From contig CBDCSR010000002.1 in the NCBI GenBank assembly GCA_965221785.1, forward strand, positions 434,001 through 498,000: a stretch of DNA of 64,000 nt. Reading direction: 5' to 3'. The stretch is from BD2-11 sp965221785. GTDB lineage: Bacteria; Gemmatimonadota; Gemmatimonadetes; Longimicrobiales; Gaopeijiaceae. Numbering within the stretch: the first letter of the stretch is position 1; every line of letters begins with the position of its first letter. Positions 1-10,263 of the stretch are shown one piece after another. The position numbers and the translations under genes were made by a program. The notes under the pieces are model-generated. The model had not been told where the DNA came from. It saw nothing but the letters and a program-made list of their open reading frames with translations, and ran no database searches.

Positions 1-2
1 CG

Positions 3-901
3 CCCGCATCCCCGCCCGTGCCCTCTTCCCGGGTGGCCGTCGGCCGCGTGGGCGGCCGGTGGAGGGCCCACCCCCTTCCCGCGCACGCGACCGCGGCGGC
101 AGACGCGATCGTGGTGGAGGGAGGAGCGGACGTATCCCCGGATGTCCCGTCCGCCCGCGTCCGGCCGGTGCGCGGAATGCGGCAACTCGAGCGCAACGTC
201 CTGGTCGCCGGGTGCGCCCCCCTGCTCGCTAACCTGGCCCACCGGGTCGGGGAGGGGTCGGAGGACGCGCGCGCCACCTGGATCCCCGCCAGCAGCCACC
301 GGGCCCTGGACCTGCTGGCCGCCGGCATGGTGCACATCGCCGGGCTGCACCTGTCGGGCGGCGCGTCCAGCCACGCCAACGTGGAGGCGGTGCGGCGGCG
401 CTTCCCGGGCAGGCGCATGCTGGTGATCAACCTGACCCGCTGGCGCCAGGGCTTCGTTGTGGCCGCGCGCAATCCGCTGGACATCCGCAATGCCGCCGAC
501 CTGCTCCGCCCGGGTGTGCGGGTGGTGGGGCGCGAGGCCGGCACCGGGGCCGACGAGCTTTTCGCTCGCCTGCTCGCCGACGAGCCCGGCGGACAGCCCG
601 ACTTCTCCGGTCCGGTAGCGGAAGGGCACCTCGACGTGGCCCGGCGGGTCCATTGCGGCGCGGCGGACGCCGGCGTCGCTATCGAGAGCGCGGCGCTCGC
701 CTGGGGGCTCGGGTTCGTGCCGCTGGTCGAGGAGCGTTTCGACCTGGTCATGCCGGCCTCCATTGCCGAGTCGCCGCCGGTGTCCCGCTTCCTCGATACC
801 CTGGACGACCCCGGCTTCCGTACCGAAGCCGCCTCCCTGCCGGGCTACGACACATCCATCAGCGGGCACGCGAGCACGCTCGAGGCCGGGAGCGCGGGGC
901 G

Positions 902-905
<4 letters not shown>
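3..905 (+). CDS. PBP-like substrate-binding domain protein, 5' end outside the window
   Basis: The reading frame is open to the window edge, so the true start probably lies upstream; the first in-frame GTG is at 18. The visible 295 residues resemble the PBP-like domain found fused to molybdate-responsive HTH regulators or to MoeA-type proteins: the stretch HIAGLHLSG, a LVINLTRWRQG strand and the GREAGTGADELF loop are typical. It is followed by modA, whose GTG overlaps this TGA by four bases (902-905), so the genes are translationally coupled. By context it probably senses or binds molybdate or a molybdenum-cofactor-related ligand. No HTH is visible in the part present. The family call is moderately sure; the function is inferred from the mod operon. 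Confidence 0.6.
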
Positions 906-1729
<824 letters not shown>

Positions 1730-1735
1730 CAACGC

Positions 1736-2584
1736 GTGAACCGCCAGACGAACCTTCCCGACGCGCTGGGCGCCGGGCGATGGCCGTCGCTGGCGGCGGC
1801 GGTGCCCATGCTCGTACTGCTCACCCTTCCGGTCTTCGCGCTGGCGCTGGCCTCCTCGCCGGCGGAGCTGGCCGCCGGGGCGCGCCATCCGCTCTTTCTT
1901 CCGGCGCTGGGGCTGACGGCGCGCACTACGGTGGTGAGCCTGGTGGTCGTGGTGGCGGCGGGCACCCCGCTGGCGTGGTGGCTCGCGGCCTCCTCCGGCC
2001 GCTGGGCACGCGGCGTCGAGCAACTGGTGGACCTGCCCATCGTGCTGCCGCCCGCCGTGCTCGGCATCGCGCTGCTCCAGACATTCGGCCGCAACGGCCT
2101 GCTGGGCGGCCCGCTGGAGGCGCTCGGGCTGCAGGTGCCCTTCACCACGACCGCCGTGGTGCTCACTCAGGTGGTGGTCGCCTCGCCGTTCTATGTGCAG
2201 TCGGCCGCGGCCGCGTTCCGCAGGGTCGACCGCGACCTGCTCATCGTCGCGCGCACCCTGGGACGGTCGCCGGCGGGGGCGTTCTTCGGGGTGGCGGTGC
2301 CGGTGGCGCTTCCCGGGCTGGTCAGCGGAGCCGCTCTGGCGTGGGCGCGCGCAATCGGGGAGTTCGGGGCGACCCTGCTCTTCGCGGGCAACCTGCCGGG
2401 ACGGACGCAGACCGCCCCGCTGGCCATCTACACGGCGCTCGAGTCGGACGTCCAGGCCGCGGTCGCGCTCTCCCTGGTGCTCGCGGCGGTCGCGGTGCTC
2501 CTGCTGCTCGGGCTGCGCGCGCTCCCGGGGCGCCGCCTGGGCAGGGTGGTGGAGGCGGTGGCCGCGGGGGCGGGGCGGCGGTGA
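1736..2584 (+). CDS. modB: Molybdate ABC transporter permease ModB
   Basis: Inner-membrane permease of the molybdate importer, 282 residues. It has about five to six hydrophobic segments and the binding-protein-dependent transport loop near residue 200 (ARAIGEFGATLLFAGN), which is the EAA-type contact with the ATPase and is highly characteristic of ModB. The start is GTG at 1736, six bases after the modA stop. The TGA at 2582-2584 overlaps the modC GTG. Gene order modA-modB-modC and the tight spacing support one operon. No molybdate riboswitch is visible, although the operon start is outside the window. Confidence 0.94.
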   Translation: MNRQTNLPDALGAGRWPSLAAAVPMLVLLTLPVFALALASSPAELAAGARHPLFLPALGLTARTTVVSLVVVVAAGTPLAWWLAASSGRWARGVEQLVDLPIVLPPAVLGIALLQTFGRNGLLGGPLEALGLQVPFTTTAVVLTQVVVASPFYVQSAAAAFRRVDRDLLIVARTLGRSPAGAFFGVAVPVALPGLVSGAALAWARAIGEFGATLLFAGNLPGRTQTAPLAIYTALESDVQAAVALSLVLAAVAVLLLLGLRALPGRRLGRVVEAVAAGAGRR

Positions 2585-3333
2585 GCGCGACCTGGCACGC
2601 GGAAGTGTCCCTGCAGGTCGGCGCGCTCGACCTGGACGTGCGCGTCGCCGGCGGGGTGCGTCCGGTCGCCCTGGTGGGCCCCAACGGGTCCGGCAAGACC
2701 ACCCTGCTGCGGACCATCGCGGGAGCCTACCGGCCATCCGCCGGGGTCATCGCGGTGGGCGACTGCGTCCTGTTCGACTCCGCCCGGGGCATCGACCTCC
2801 CCCCGGAGGAGCGGAAGGTAGGCTACGTGCCGCAGGGCTACGGGCTGTTCCCGCACCTGCGCGTACTCGACAACGTGAGATTCGGGCTGGCGGGCTCTTC
2901 ACCTCGCGACAACGGTGCGCGGGCGTCCGCCCTGGCCGTGCTCGAACAGCTGGAAGCCGCTCATCTCGCCGAGCGCTGGCCGGACACGCTTTCGGGCGGA
3001 GAGCGCCAGCGGGTTGCGCTGGCTCGCGCGCTGGTCACCGAGCCTCACATTCTGCTCCTCGACGAGCCGCTCGCGGCACTCGACGCGGCCGCGCGCCGGA
3101 CCATGCGCCGGCGGCTTGCGGAGCGGCTCGACGAAAGCGCCGTGCCGGCCCTGGTCATCACTCACGACGTGCACGACATCGTGGCGCTGAACGCCGATGT
3201 CCACGTGATGGAGGAGGGAAGAATCGTCCAGCGGGGCCCGGCCGACGCGCTCGCCACTCACCCCGCCACCGAGTTCGTGGCGGAGGTGTTCGGGTCACCG
3301 CTGGCTACTCGCGGGAGCCGTCTTCGGCGCTAG
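2581..3333 (+). CDS. modC: Molybdate ABC transporter ATP-binding protein ModC (short form)
   Basis: Cytoplasmic ATPase that powers ModB. It shows Walker A GPNGSGKTT, the Q-loop region VPQGYGLFPHL, the signature LSGGERQR, Walker B HILLLDEP and the switch His in VITHDVHD. GTG 2581 overlaps the modB stop (GTGA). The protein is about 250 residues, so it lacks the C-terminal TOBE/mop molybdate-binding domain of classical ModC (about 350 residues); substrate feedback through that domain is therefore not expected. The 3' end overlaps the convergent FHA gene by 29 bases. Confidence 0.92.
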   Translation: MSATWHAEVSLQVGALDLDVRVAGGVRPVALVGPNGSGKTTLLRTIAGAYRPSAGVIAVGDCVLFDSARGIDLPPEERKVGYVPQGYGLFPHLRVLDNVRFGLAGSSPRDNGARASALAVLEQLEAAHLAERWPDTLSGGERQRVALARALVTEPHILLLDEPLAALDAAARRTMRRRLAERLDESAVPALVITHDVHDIVALNADVHVMEEGRIVQRGPADALATHPATEFVAEVFGSPLATRGSRLRR

Positions 3334-3646
3334 CATCCTCCTGCGAGGAATGGCCTTCGTCCGGCTCGGCATCGGCCCGGACACAGAGCGCGCCCAACTC
3401 CCCCGCGGTGATGGTGCACGCACCGAAGCGCAGTACATCCCCCGGATCGAGCAGCGCCTGACGGATCGGGTGCCACCCGTCGCCCCGGCGAACGAAGGTG
3501 CCGTTCCCCGTCGCGCGATCGGCGACGTGGATCCGACCCTCCGGGAGGCACACGACCTCTGCATGGCACCGCGACACGCTCCCGTCACGCAGCACGACAT
3601 CGCACGTGCCCTTGCGGCCCACGGTGCGAGCGACGATGCGAGACAC
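3305..3646 (-). CDS. Small stand-alone FHA-domain protein
   Basis: A 113-residue protein that is essentially one forkhead-associated domain, a phosphothreonine-binding module. The core motif is clear: SVSRCHAEV followed by HVADRATGNGTFV, the usual S-R-x-H and N-G-T-F-V positions. The tail is acidic and low in complexity. It starts with GTG at 3646, with GAGAGG eight bases upstream, 12 bases after the stop of a protease that carries its own C-terminal FHA domain, so the two are probably cotranscribed. It likely reads Ser/Thr-kinase signalling, but no kinase is visible nearby. Confidence 0.82.
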   Translation of the reverse strand: MSRIVARTVGRKGTCDVVLRDGSVSRCHAEVVCLPEGRIHVADRATGNGTFVRRGDGWHPIRQALLDPGDVLRFGACTITAGELGALCVRADAEPDEGHSSQEDASAEDGSRE

Positions 3647-3658
3647 GTCGGCGTCCTC

Positions 3659-5152
3659 TCAGTTGCCGGTTCTGCGCGCCGGTTCCGACTGCAGCGCGAG
3701 ACGCGGCCCGTCACCGAACTGCACGACGGCATCCTGCCGGAGCTCCCGGGGCGTGAAGGGAACCAGCCGTTCACCGTCGACCCAGGTGCCCTCGCGTGAA
3801 TTCAGGTCCTCGATGAAGAACTGCCCGCCCTTGCGGATCACGCGTGCGTGGCGCATGGAGATGGTCGGATCCCGGATGACTTCATCGACCAGAGCCGGCT
3901 GGCGGCCGATGACCAGCCCGCCCTCGGCACGCCGGAGCCTGTGGCCATCAAACCGGATGTCGATGGGTGGATCGCCGTGGTCCGAGGCATCGGCGACGAA
4001 CCGCAGATCCGGAAGTGCGGCTCGGTGCGGAGCGCCTCCTGCGCCGCCGAGTCGGCCAGGACCTCCCGCCACGGCACCACGGCCGGGCAGAAAGTACCTG
4101 AATGGCAGGTAGAGTCCGGAACTGCGAGGGCGCCCGCGGTCGCGCACCCCCTCCGGCCCCTGCTCGACCACCCGGACCACCTCGTGGCGCGGCGCGCGCA
4201 TGGTCAGAAACATCAGGGTCGGGAACATGATCGCGGCCATGCCGAGCGTGATCCACAGACCCAGAGCCAGCCGGTCTTCGGCCGCGTCCATGCGTCGCTC
4301 GGTGGCTTGCACCGCCGACCCTGCGGCCTCCGCTGCGGCACTGGCCGCCGCCTGCACAGCCAGCTCCGCCGCTCTGGCTGCCGCTTCCGCAGCCTCTCTC
4401 GCGGCGCTGGCTTCGTCATCGGTGCAGCGGGCGTCGCTCGTTCTGACGGCGATGCCGAGTGTCCGCAGTTCGCGGACCGCCTCGGTGATCCGCGAAGCCA
4501 CGAACACACCCTGCGATGCGAGGGCACTTCGGGTGTTCACGCCCACCACCATGCCGCAGTCGGAGATCAGAGGCCCTCCGCTGTTGCCCGGATTGATCGC
4601 CGCATCGTGCTGGATCAGGTCCAACTGCGGTCCCCCCGCCCTCACATCCCACGGCGCGCGGTACAGTCGGCCGATCACGCCCCGCGTCAATGTCGTCTGA
4701 AGCGACATGTTCCCGGTAATCGCGTCCGCGATCCCGGGAAACCCCACGGCCCATACGGCTTCGCCCGTCTGCAGCGGCAATGTGCCGAGCAGGACCTCCG
4801 GCAACGCCAGACCGTCCACCTCGAGCGCGGCCAGGTCCAGCTCCGGGGATCCCCAGCGTACGCGGGCCTGTTGCACGCCGCCGGTGTGCGCCGAGATCAC
4901 CTGATGCCGCGCGCCGCCGTCCACGACGTGATGGTTGGTCAGGACGATGCCGGGAGCCACCACGGCCCCGCTGCCGGTGCCGAAGCCCGCGGGAAGAAGA
5001 GTGACGACCCGTACCACGCTGCGGTCGGCTTCCCGGATTCGGTCGACCGCGGTCCTCGACTGACCCGCTACCACCTCCGCGCGCACGACGAGAACGGACG
5101 AGAGGGTCCATGCCGCGACCACCCCTACGCGTGCGATGCGTCGGCTGGACAT
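3659..5152 (-). CDS. Secreted trypsin-like serine protease with transmembrane segment and C-terminal FHA domain
   Basis: A 497-residue fusion. Residues 1-30 form a signal peptide. Residues about 40-230 are an S1C/HtrA-like protease with a complete triad: His75 in TNHHVV, Asp106 in ELDLAAL and Ser191 in NPGNSGGP. An Ala/Glu-rich helical segment (about 245-290) leads to a hydrophobic span near 295-320. Residues about 400-485 are an FHA domain (GLVIGRQ, SMRHARV, DLNSREGTWVDGE). The layout suggests a periplasmic protease linked through the membrane to a cytoplasmic phosphothreonine reader, although the N-terminal segment must then be cleaved or act as a first anchor. No PDZ domain is seen. GGAGAAGAGAG precedes ATG 5152. 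Confidence 0.85.
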   Translation of the reverse strand: MSSRRIARVGVVAAWTLSSVLVVRAEVVAGQSRTAVDRIREADRSVVRVVTLLPAGFGTGSGAVVAPGIVLTNHHVVDGGARHQVISAHTGGVQQARVRWGSPELDLAALEVDGLALPEVLLGTLPLQTGEAVWAVGFPGIADAITGNMSLQTTLTRGVIGRLYRAPWDVRAGGPQLDLIQHDAAINPGNSGGPLISDCGMVVGVNTRSALASQGVFVASRITEAVRELRTLGIAVRTSDARCTDDEASAAREAAEAAARAAELAVQAAASAAAEAAGSAVQATERRMDAAEDRLALGLWITLGMAAIMFPTLMFLTMRAPRHEVVRVVEQGPEGVRDRGRPRSSGLYLPFRYFLPGRGAVAGGPGRLGGAGGAPHRAALPDLRFVADASDHGDPPIDIRFDGHRLRRAEGGLVIGRQPALVDEVIRDPTISMRHARVIRKGGQFFIEDLNSREGTWVDGERLVPFTPRELRQDAVVQFGDGPRLALQSEPARRTGN

Positions 5153-5385
5153 CGACTCTCTTCTCCTTCCGCTGGGCGAGACTGCGTCTGGTACACCCCG
5201 CCGTGAAGCAGGTACCGGCCGGGTCGGGTCGTTGGGGTTCGAAGTACGGGCTCAAGCAGGTAACCTGGCTCCGTGGCCGGGGTACACCTGATCATCACTT
5301 GGCATGTATTTTGCGGGCATGGCGTGGCGAACCGGCTCGTCGCGCGGGCCTTCCCACCTCCACCCACCGGAAGGGGATGACAGCC

Positions 5386-5883
5386 ATGAAGAAGAGCATC
5401 CTGTTCGCCGCTGCGGCGATGGCCGCTTGTTCCTCCGCCCCGATTTCCTTCTACGGCGTGGCACCGCCCGGCAGGGAGACGGCCTATCAGTGCGCGGTCG
5501 CTCAACTGAACATTCTGGGCTACACGATCGAGGACGGAAACAGCGATGCCGGCTTTGTCCGGGGCCGCAGGCAGACGTCGGGTCTGGGGACCCAGATCTT
5601 CACCGGCAACACGTACCACGACGTGCTCACGGCAACCGCCTTCGACAACCCCGCCACCGGAGAGACCAACCTGAGGGTCGTGGCGACCCGCGTCGCGGAA
5701 CATGATACGGGCCTGCTCGGGGCCATCACCGACGAGCCGGAGGAGGGAGAGGACATCATCGCTCCCTCGGACAGCGGGAAGGGCGACGCCCGGGTGCTGC
5801 TGGCCAACTGTGGCGTGTCCAGCGTGACGACTTCCGGGGGGCCGGATCGTTATCTGCTGCAGGGAGCGGCCGGCCCGCGCTGA
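5386..5883 (+). CDS. Small lipoprotein of unknown function
   Basis: A 165-residue protein beginning MKKSILF with lipobox AMAAC (Cys15), so it is probably an outer- or inner-membrane lipoprotein. ATG 5386 is chosen because AAGGGG lies nine bases upstream; the in-frame ATG 5377 abuts that purine stretch. The mature part (YQCAVAQLNILGYTIED, a later NLRVVATRV strand, and a second Cys near the end) looks like a compact alpha/beta fold but I do not recognise a family. It is divergent from the protease-FHA gene and convergent with the amidase. Confidence 0.7.
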   Translation: MKKSILFAAAAMAACSSAPISFYGVAPPGRETAYQCAVAQLNILGYTIEDGNSDAGFVRGRRQTSGLGTQIFTGNTYHDVLTATAFDNPATGETNLRVVATRVAEHDTGLLGAITDEPEEGEDIIAPSDSGKGDARVLLANCGVSSVTTSGGPDRYLLQGAAGPR

Positions 5884-5956
5884 CCCGCGGCGCTCCCTCC
5901 GCCCTCGACCACCTCTCCGCCGGCGACTCTCTCCCCGCCGGGGGCCTTCGCGGTTC

Positions 5957-7645
5957 CTATCGCCCCAGCGGAGGCGTGAACGGCGGCGGTCGGCGGTGCT
6001 GCGTGGCCTGTTCGTAGGCGTAGCTGAGGCGGATCAGGGTGGGCTCGTCGAAGGGCCGGCCCAGCAACTGCAACCCCGCGGGTAGCCGGCCGAAGGAATA
6101 TCCCATCGGCACGTTGAAGGCCGGGAAGCCGGTCGGCGGCGAGATGATGGAGCTGTTCGCGCCGTATGTGGTGTTCTCGTCGCCGATCAGGCGCGCAGGG
6201 TAGTTGTAGGTGGGATAGACCAGAACGTCCACCTCGTGCTCCTCCATGACGGCGAGCACGGCGTCCTGCAGCCGCTTCTGCACCTCCAGGTACTCGGGAT
6301 AGTCCTCGTGCTCCTCGGGCACGTAGTCCACCTCCCGGTTGCGCTCCATGCTGGCGCGCAGGAAGGGGTGGTAGTCCCCCGACTCCACCACCTCGTCGAG
6401 CGTCTTGAACTTCAGTTCCGGCCGCGTGGCGAGGTACTTCTCGAAGTCGTGCCTGAGGCGGCTTATGCTCGGAAAATCGTCACGGATGTCGTCCAGATCC
6501 GGAATCTCGACGGGATCCACGACGACGGCGCCGGCGGCACGCATGTCCTCGAGCGCCTGCTCCATCACCCGCAGTACCTCGGGATGGATGGTGGTGGGCT
6601 CGTCCTCCTGCTGCTGCTCCTCGTTCCCCTGCCCTTCCCGCTGATCGGGCTCATCGTCTCCCTCGGCTTCCAGCTCCGCCGATGGCATCTCCTCGCCCGG
6701 GGCCAGTACGCCGCTACCCAGTGAGCGGGGATCGTCATAGTCGCGCGCCTCCTCGAACAACTGGCGCAGCACGCCGATGCGGGCACCCTGGAGTGCATCG
6801 GCATCGAGGAACTGGCGGTAGTTGTCCGGCACCCGCCCTTCGCTCTCGAGCGTGACGGGGTCCGCCGGGTCCGGCCCCGCGATCACCTCCAGCACGGCGA
6901 CCGCGTCGGCCACGGTGCGGGTCATGGGGCCGCCCACGTCGCGGGCGGCGCTCAGCGGGGCGATGCCGTCGCGGCTGGTGAGCCCCATGGTCGTGCGGAA
7001 CCCCACCAGCGCCTGGTGGGAGGAGGGGCCGCGGATCGAACTGCCCGTGTCCGAGCCCAGCCCGACGGCGCCGAAGTTGGCGGCCACCGCGGCACCCGTG
7101 CCCCCGCTGGAGCCCGCCGTCACCCGGGTGGGGTCGTAGGGGTTGCGGGAGAAGCCCGGCAGCACCGAGCTGAGCGTGAACGCCCCGCTGGACGCGAACT
7201 CGGCCAGGTTGGACTTCGCCAGGATGATCGCGCCCGCCTCCCGCAGCTTGCGCACCTGGTAGGCGTCGTCGGGCGGAATCGCCCCGCGGAAGGCGAGGGT
7301 CCCGTTGGTGGTGGGCAGGTCGTAGGTGTCGTAGTTGTCCTTCACGATCACCGGGATGCCGTGCAGCGGGCCGGTGAAGCCCGACTCGGCGAAAGCCGCG
7401 TCCAGTTCGCGCGCCCGCTCCAGCGCGTGCTCGCTCACGGTGATGATGGAGTTCAGGTACGGGCCCTGCCGGTCGTACGCCTCAATCCGGTCGAGGTAGC
7501 TCCGGACCAGCTCCTCCGCGGTCACCCGGCCCTCCTCCATCGCCTGGTGGATGTCGGCGATGGTGGCTTCCTCGACCTGGAAGGAGGGGGTGCACGCGAG
7601 CGCGGGCAGGAGCAGCAGAAGGATCGATGCGCGCCAGATCGTCAT
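5957..7645 (-). CDS. Amidase signature family lipoprotein
   Basis: An amidase-signature hydrolase of 562 residues. It carries a lipobox (LLPALAC, Cys18), so it acts outside the cytoplasm. The Ser-cisSer-Lys triad is present: Lys102 in IPVIVKDNYD, Ser180 in VTAGSSGGTG and Ser203 in SDTGSSIRGP, where most relatives read DTGGSIR. ATG 7645 is chosen because it starts the signal peptide; the frame runs on upstream without homology. An acidic, Gln-rich insert (about residues 325-370) interrupts the C-terminal half. It lies 50 bases downstream of ilvB on the same strand. Substrate unknown; related proteins hydrolyse amides or short peptides. Confidence 0.86.
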   Translation of the reverse strand: MTIWRASILLLLLPALACTPSFQVEEATIADIHQAMEEGRVTAEELVRSYLDRIEAYDRQGPYLNSIITVSEHALERARELDAAFAESGFTGPLHGIPVIVKDNYDTYDLPTTNGTLAFRGAIPPDDAYQVRKLREAGAIILAKSNLAEFASSGAFTLSSVLPGFSRNPYDPTRVTAGSSGGTGAAVAANFGAVGLGSDTGSSIRGPSSHQALVGFRTTMGLTSRDGIAPLSAARDVGGPMTRTVADAVAVLEVIAGPDPADPVTLESEGRVPDNYRQFLDADALQGARIGVLRQLFEEARDYDDPRSLGSGVLAPGEEMPSAELEAEGDDEPDQREGQGNEEQQQEDEPTTIHPEVLRVMEQALEDMRAAGAVVVDPVEIPDLDDIRDDFPSISRLRHDFEKYLATRPELKFKTLDEVVESGDYHPFLRASMERNREVDYVPEEHEDYPEYLEVQKRLQDAVLAVMEEHEVDVLVYPTYNYPARLIGDENTTYGANSSIISPPTGFPAFNVPMGYSFGRLPAGLQLLGRPFDEPTLIRLSYAYEQATQHRRPPPFTPPLGR

Positions 7646-7695
7646 GAGCCGAGACCTCGGGTTGCGCCGGGCCGGGCTACCCCATCCTCGACCTC

Positions 7696-9543
7696 CTAGA
7701 AGAGGTCGGAGGGATCGGGCTCCGCGCCCCGGTCCTCGTAGCGATTGGGGATGTGGTCCCCGGTGACCATGTCCTGGTAGGAGAGCCCCGGTCCGACCAT
7801 CGGATACACGTGCGCTTCCGGATCGATGACGACTTCCAGGAAGGCGGGACCGGGGAACTCGAGGAACTCCTTGACGACCCCGGGCACGTCCTCCTTGCGA
7901 TCCAGGCGCTTCGCGTATTCGAAGCCGTCCGCCTGCGCCGCCAGAACGAAGTTCTTCTTGCGCAGCGACTTGTCGCTCGCCGACAGGCGCCCCTTGAAGA
8001 ACAGGCGCTGCCACTGCATCACCATGCCGTCGCCGAAGTTATTCAGCACCATGACCTTGACCGGCAGGTCGTAGGAGGTGGCGGTCTCGAACTCCCCCAG
8101 GTTCATGCGGATGCTGGCGTCCCCGTCCACGTCGATGACCAGCTTGTCCGGGCGCGCGAACTGGGCCCCGATGGCGGCGGGCAGCCCGAATCCCATCGTG
8201 CCCATGCTCCCCGAGGTCAGCCATAGCCGGGGCTCGCTGAAGTCGCAGTACTGGGCGGCCCACATCTGGTGCTGGCCCACCCCGGTGGAGATGATCGCGT
8301 TGCCGCGGGTGATGCGGTTCATCACCTCCATGACGTAGTACGGCTGGATGAGCGAGCTCTCGCGGTCATAGTCGAGGGCATAGTCGCGTTTGAGCGCGGC
8401 GACCTCGGCGTGCCAGTCGGAGAAGTCGGCGTGGAAGCCGATGGAGTGCCCGTATTCCACCAGGGCGTCGAGCGCCTCCGGGAGCATTCCCGTGTAGTGC
8501 CAGTCCGCCGGCTTGACCTTGTGGATCTCCGACGGATCGATGTCGAAGTGGATGACGCGCCGGGCCTTGGCCGCGAACTTCGCCGGCACGCCGGCCACGC
8601 GATCGTCGAAGCGCGCCCCCATCGCGATGAGCAGGTCGCAGTCGTCCACCGCGTAGTTGGCGAACGCGGTGCCGTGCATCCCCAGCATGTGCAGGCAGAG
8701 CGGTGCGGTGGTGTCGAAGCTGCCCAGCCCCATCAGGGTGGTCACGCCCGGGATGCCGAAGTCGTTGGCCAGCCGGCGCAGCGGCTCCGAGGCGTTCCCG
8801 TTGACCACCCCGCCCCCGGCGTAGATGAGCGGGCGACGGCTCTCGCCCAGCATGTCGAAGAACTCGCCGCACCGCTCCGGGCTCAGCCTGCGGGCGCGCA
8901 GGGACTTCAGGCGACGCCGGTACCCCGTGATGGGCAGGCGTCCCTCCCCGTGGAAGGTCCCGGTCCAGTTCTGCACGTCCTTGGGCACGTCCACCACCAC
9001 CGGACCGGGCCGGCCGGTGCGCGCGATCTCGAAGGCCGTGCGCATGGTGGCCTCGAGCTGCTCCGGCTTCGTCACCAGGAAGACGTGCTTGGCCACCGGC
9101 CCCATGACCGCCGTGACCGGGGCCTCCTGGAAGGCGTCGGTGCCGATGGCGGCGGTGGGGACCTGGCCACAGATCACCACGATGGGCACCGAGTCGGCCA
9201 TGCAGTCGCGCACCGGGGTCACGCAGTTGGTGGCGCCGGGGCCGGAGGTCACCATGACGCATCCCACCTTGCCGCTGGCGCGCGCGTAGCCGGCCGCCAT
9301 GAAACCGGCGCCCTGTTCGTTGGCGGGCACGATGAGCGGCATGGGCTCGACGCCGTCGCGCGCGTTGTCCTGGTTGTAGCGGAAGACCGCGTCGTAGGTG
9401 GGCAGGATCGCCCCCCCGCTGTAGCCGAAGATGGTGTCGATTCCCTCGTCGGCCAGAACCTGGACGATCATGTCGGCTCCGCTCATGACCCGGCCCGCGA
9501 GCGGGTGCGCGGGCGTATCGCGAAGCGCGGTGCTGGTTGTCAT
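7696..9543 (-). CDS. ilvB: Acetolactate synthase large (catalytic) subunit
   Basis: Thiamine-diphosphate enzyme that condenses two pyruvates, or pyruvate with 2-oxobutyrate, in valine, leucine and isoleucine synthesis. About 615 residues. The catalytic Glu lies in VPANEQGAGFMAAGYAR; the TPP/Mg motif is VDGDASIRMN with the partner Asn in KVMVLNNFGDGM. The N-terminus (GADMIVQVLADEGIDTIFGYSGGAILP) is canonical. ATG 9543 has AGAGG eight bases upstream. Its small subunit is the neighbouring ilvN, but on the other strand, so the two share a divergent control region instead of an operon. Confidence 0.95.
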   Translation of the reverse strand: MTTSTALRDTPAHPLAGRVMSGADMIVQVLADEGIDTIFGYSGGAILPTYDAVFRYNQDNARDGVEPMPLIVPANEQGAGFMAAGYARASGKVGCVMVTSGPGATNCVTPVRDCMADSVPIVVICGQVPTAAIGTDAFQEAPVTAVMGPVAKHVFLVTKPEQLEATMRTAFEIARTGRPGPVVVDVPKDVQNWTGTFHGEGRLPITGYRRRLKSLRARRLSPERCGEFFDMLGESRRPLIYAGGGVVNGNASEPLRRLANDFGIPGVTTLMGLGSFDTTAPLCLHMLGMHGTAFANYAVDDCDLLIAMGARFDDRVAGVPAKFAAKARRVIHFDIDPSEIHKVKPADWHYTGMLPEALDALVEYGHSIGFHADFSDWHAEVAALKRDYALDYDRESSLIQPYYVMEVMNRITRGNAIISTGVGQHQMWAAQYCDFSEPRLWLTSGSMGTMGFGLPAAIGAQFARPDKLVIDVDGDASIRMNLGEFETATSYDLPVKVMVLNNFGDGMVMQWQRLFFKGRLSASDKSLRKKNFVLAAQADGFEYAKRLDRKEDVPGVVKEFLEFPGPAFLEVVIDPEAHVYPMVGPGLSYQDMVTGDHIPNRYEDRGAEPDPSDLF

Positions 9544-9705
9544 GGAAACGCCTCTCGTGACGGGCACGGAATGGGTGGAGCGCCGGGGTGAAAAGTCGGA
9601 CGAAAACGCCCGAATGGCAAAACCCGCGCAGGCACGCTGCATATCTTGCGATGCCCGCGCGATCCCGCAAGCTTGTACCGCCACGCGCCGCACCCCCGGA
9701 CCGAC
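9544..9705. promoter_or_regulatory. Shared divergent control region between ilvB and ilvN
   Basis: This 162-bp gap separates the two acetolactate synthase subunit genes, which point away from each other. Both promoters must lie here or inside the opposite gene. I see an AT-richer patch around 9640-9655 (CATATCTTG) but no confident -35/-10 pair on either strand. No branched-chain leader peptide with its own terminator was found; the only ORF entering ilvB (from about 9641) is in frame with it and would just extend the protein. Confidence 0.35.
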
Positions 9706-10203
9706 ATGCGACACACCATATCCATATTGCTCCAGAACGAAGCGGGCGCGCTCTCGCGCGTCACCGACATGTTCTCGACCCGGGGCTTCAACATCGAAAG
9801 CCTCAACGTTGCGCCGACCAAGGACTACGCCGTCTCGCGCCTGACCCTGGTCACCAACGGCTCCGACCGGACCCTCGAGCAGATCATGAAGCAGCTGAGC
9901 AAGCTCATCGATGTGGTCGACCTGCGGAACATGACCACGCGCGACCACATCGTGCGCGAGCTGGTGCTCTTCAAGCTGCGCCTGACCACGGGTACCCGAG
10001 CCCAGCTGGACGAGATGGTGGCGGAGTTCGGGGGGTCCATCCTCGACGAGCACGAAGGGCACTATACCGTGGAAATCACCAGCAGCGGCCCGCGGATCGA
10101 CGGCTTCCTGGAGAGCGCGGAGCGGATCGCCGAGACCGACGCGCTCGTGCGCAGCGGCGCGATGGCGGTCTCCCGCGGTGCGCCGATCACCTGGCGCGGC
10201 TGA
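9706..10203 (+). CDS. ilvN: Acetolactate synthase small (regulatory) subunit
   Basis: Regulatory subunit that stabilises IlvB and conveys feedback inhibition, typically by valine. 165 residues, the usual size. Residues 1-75 form an ACT domain (HTISILLQNEAGALSRVTDMFSTRGFNIESL), and the C-terminal ALS_ss_C part follows (RELVLFKL, VAEFGGSILDEH). ATG 9706 begins the homology. Orthologues usually follow ilvB in the same operon; here the gene is divergent from it. Often also called ilvH. Confidence 0.94.
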   Translation: MRHTISILLQNEAGALSRVTDMFSTRGFNIESLNVAPTKDYAVSRLTLVTNGSDRTLEQIMKQLSKLIDVVDLRNMTTRDHIVRELVLFKLRLTTGTRAQLDEMVAEFGGSILDEHEGHYTVEITSSGPRIDGFLESAERIAETDALVRSGAMAVSRGAPITWRG

Positions 10204-10263
10204 GGCCGGGGCGGCGCCCGGCGGCTAAAGGGCGGCGCTCGCGGCTGGCAGCGAAGGGCGAGG

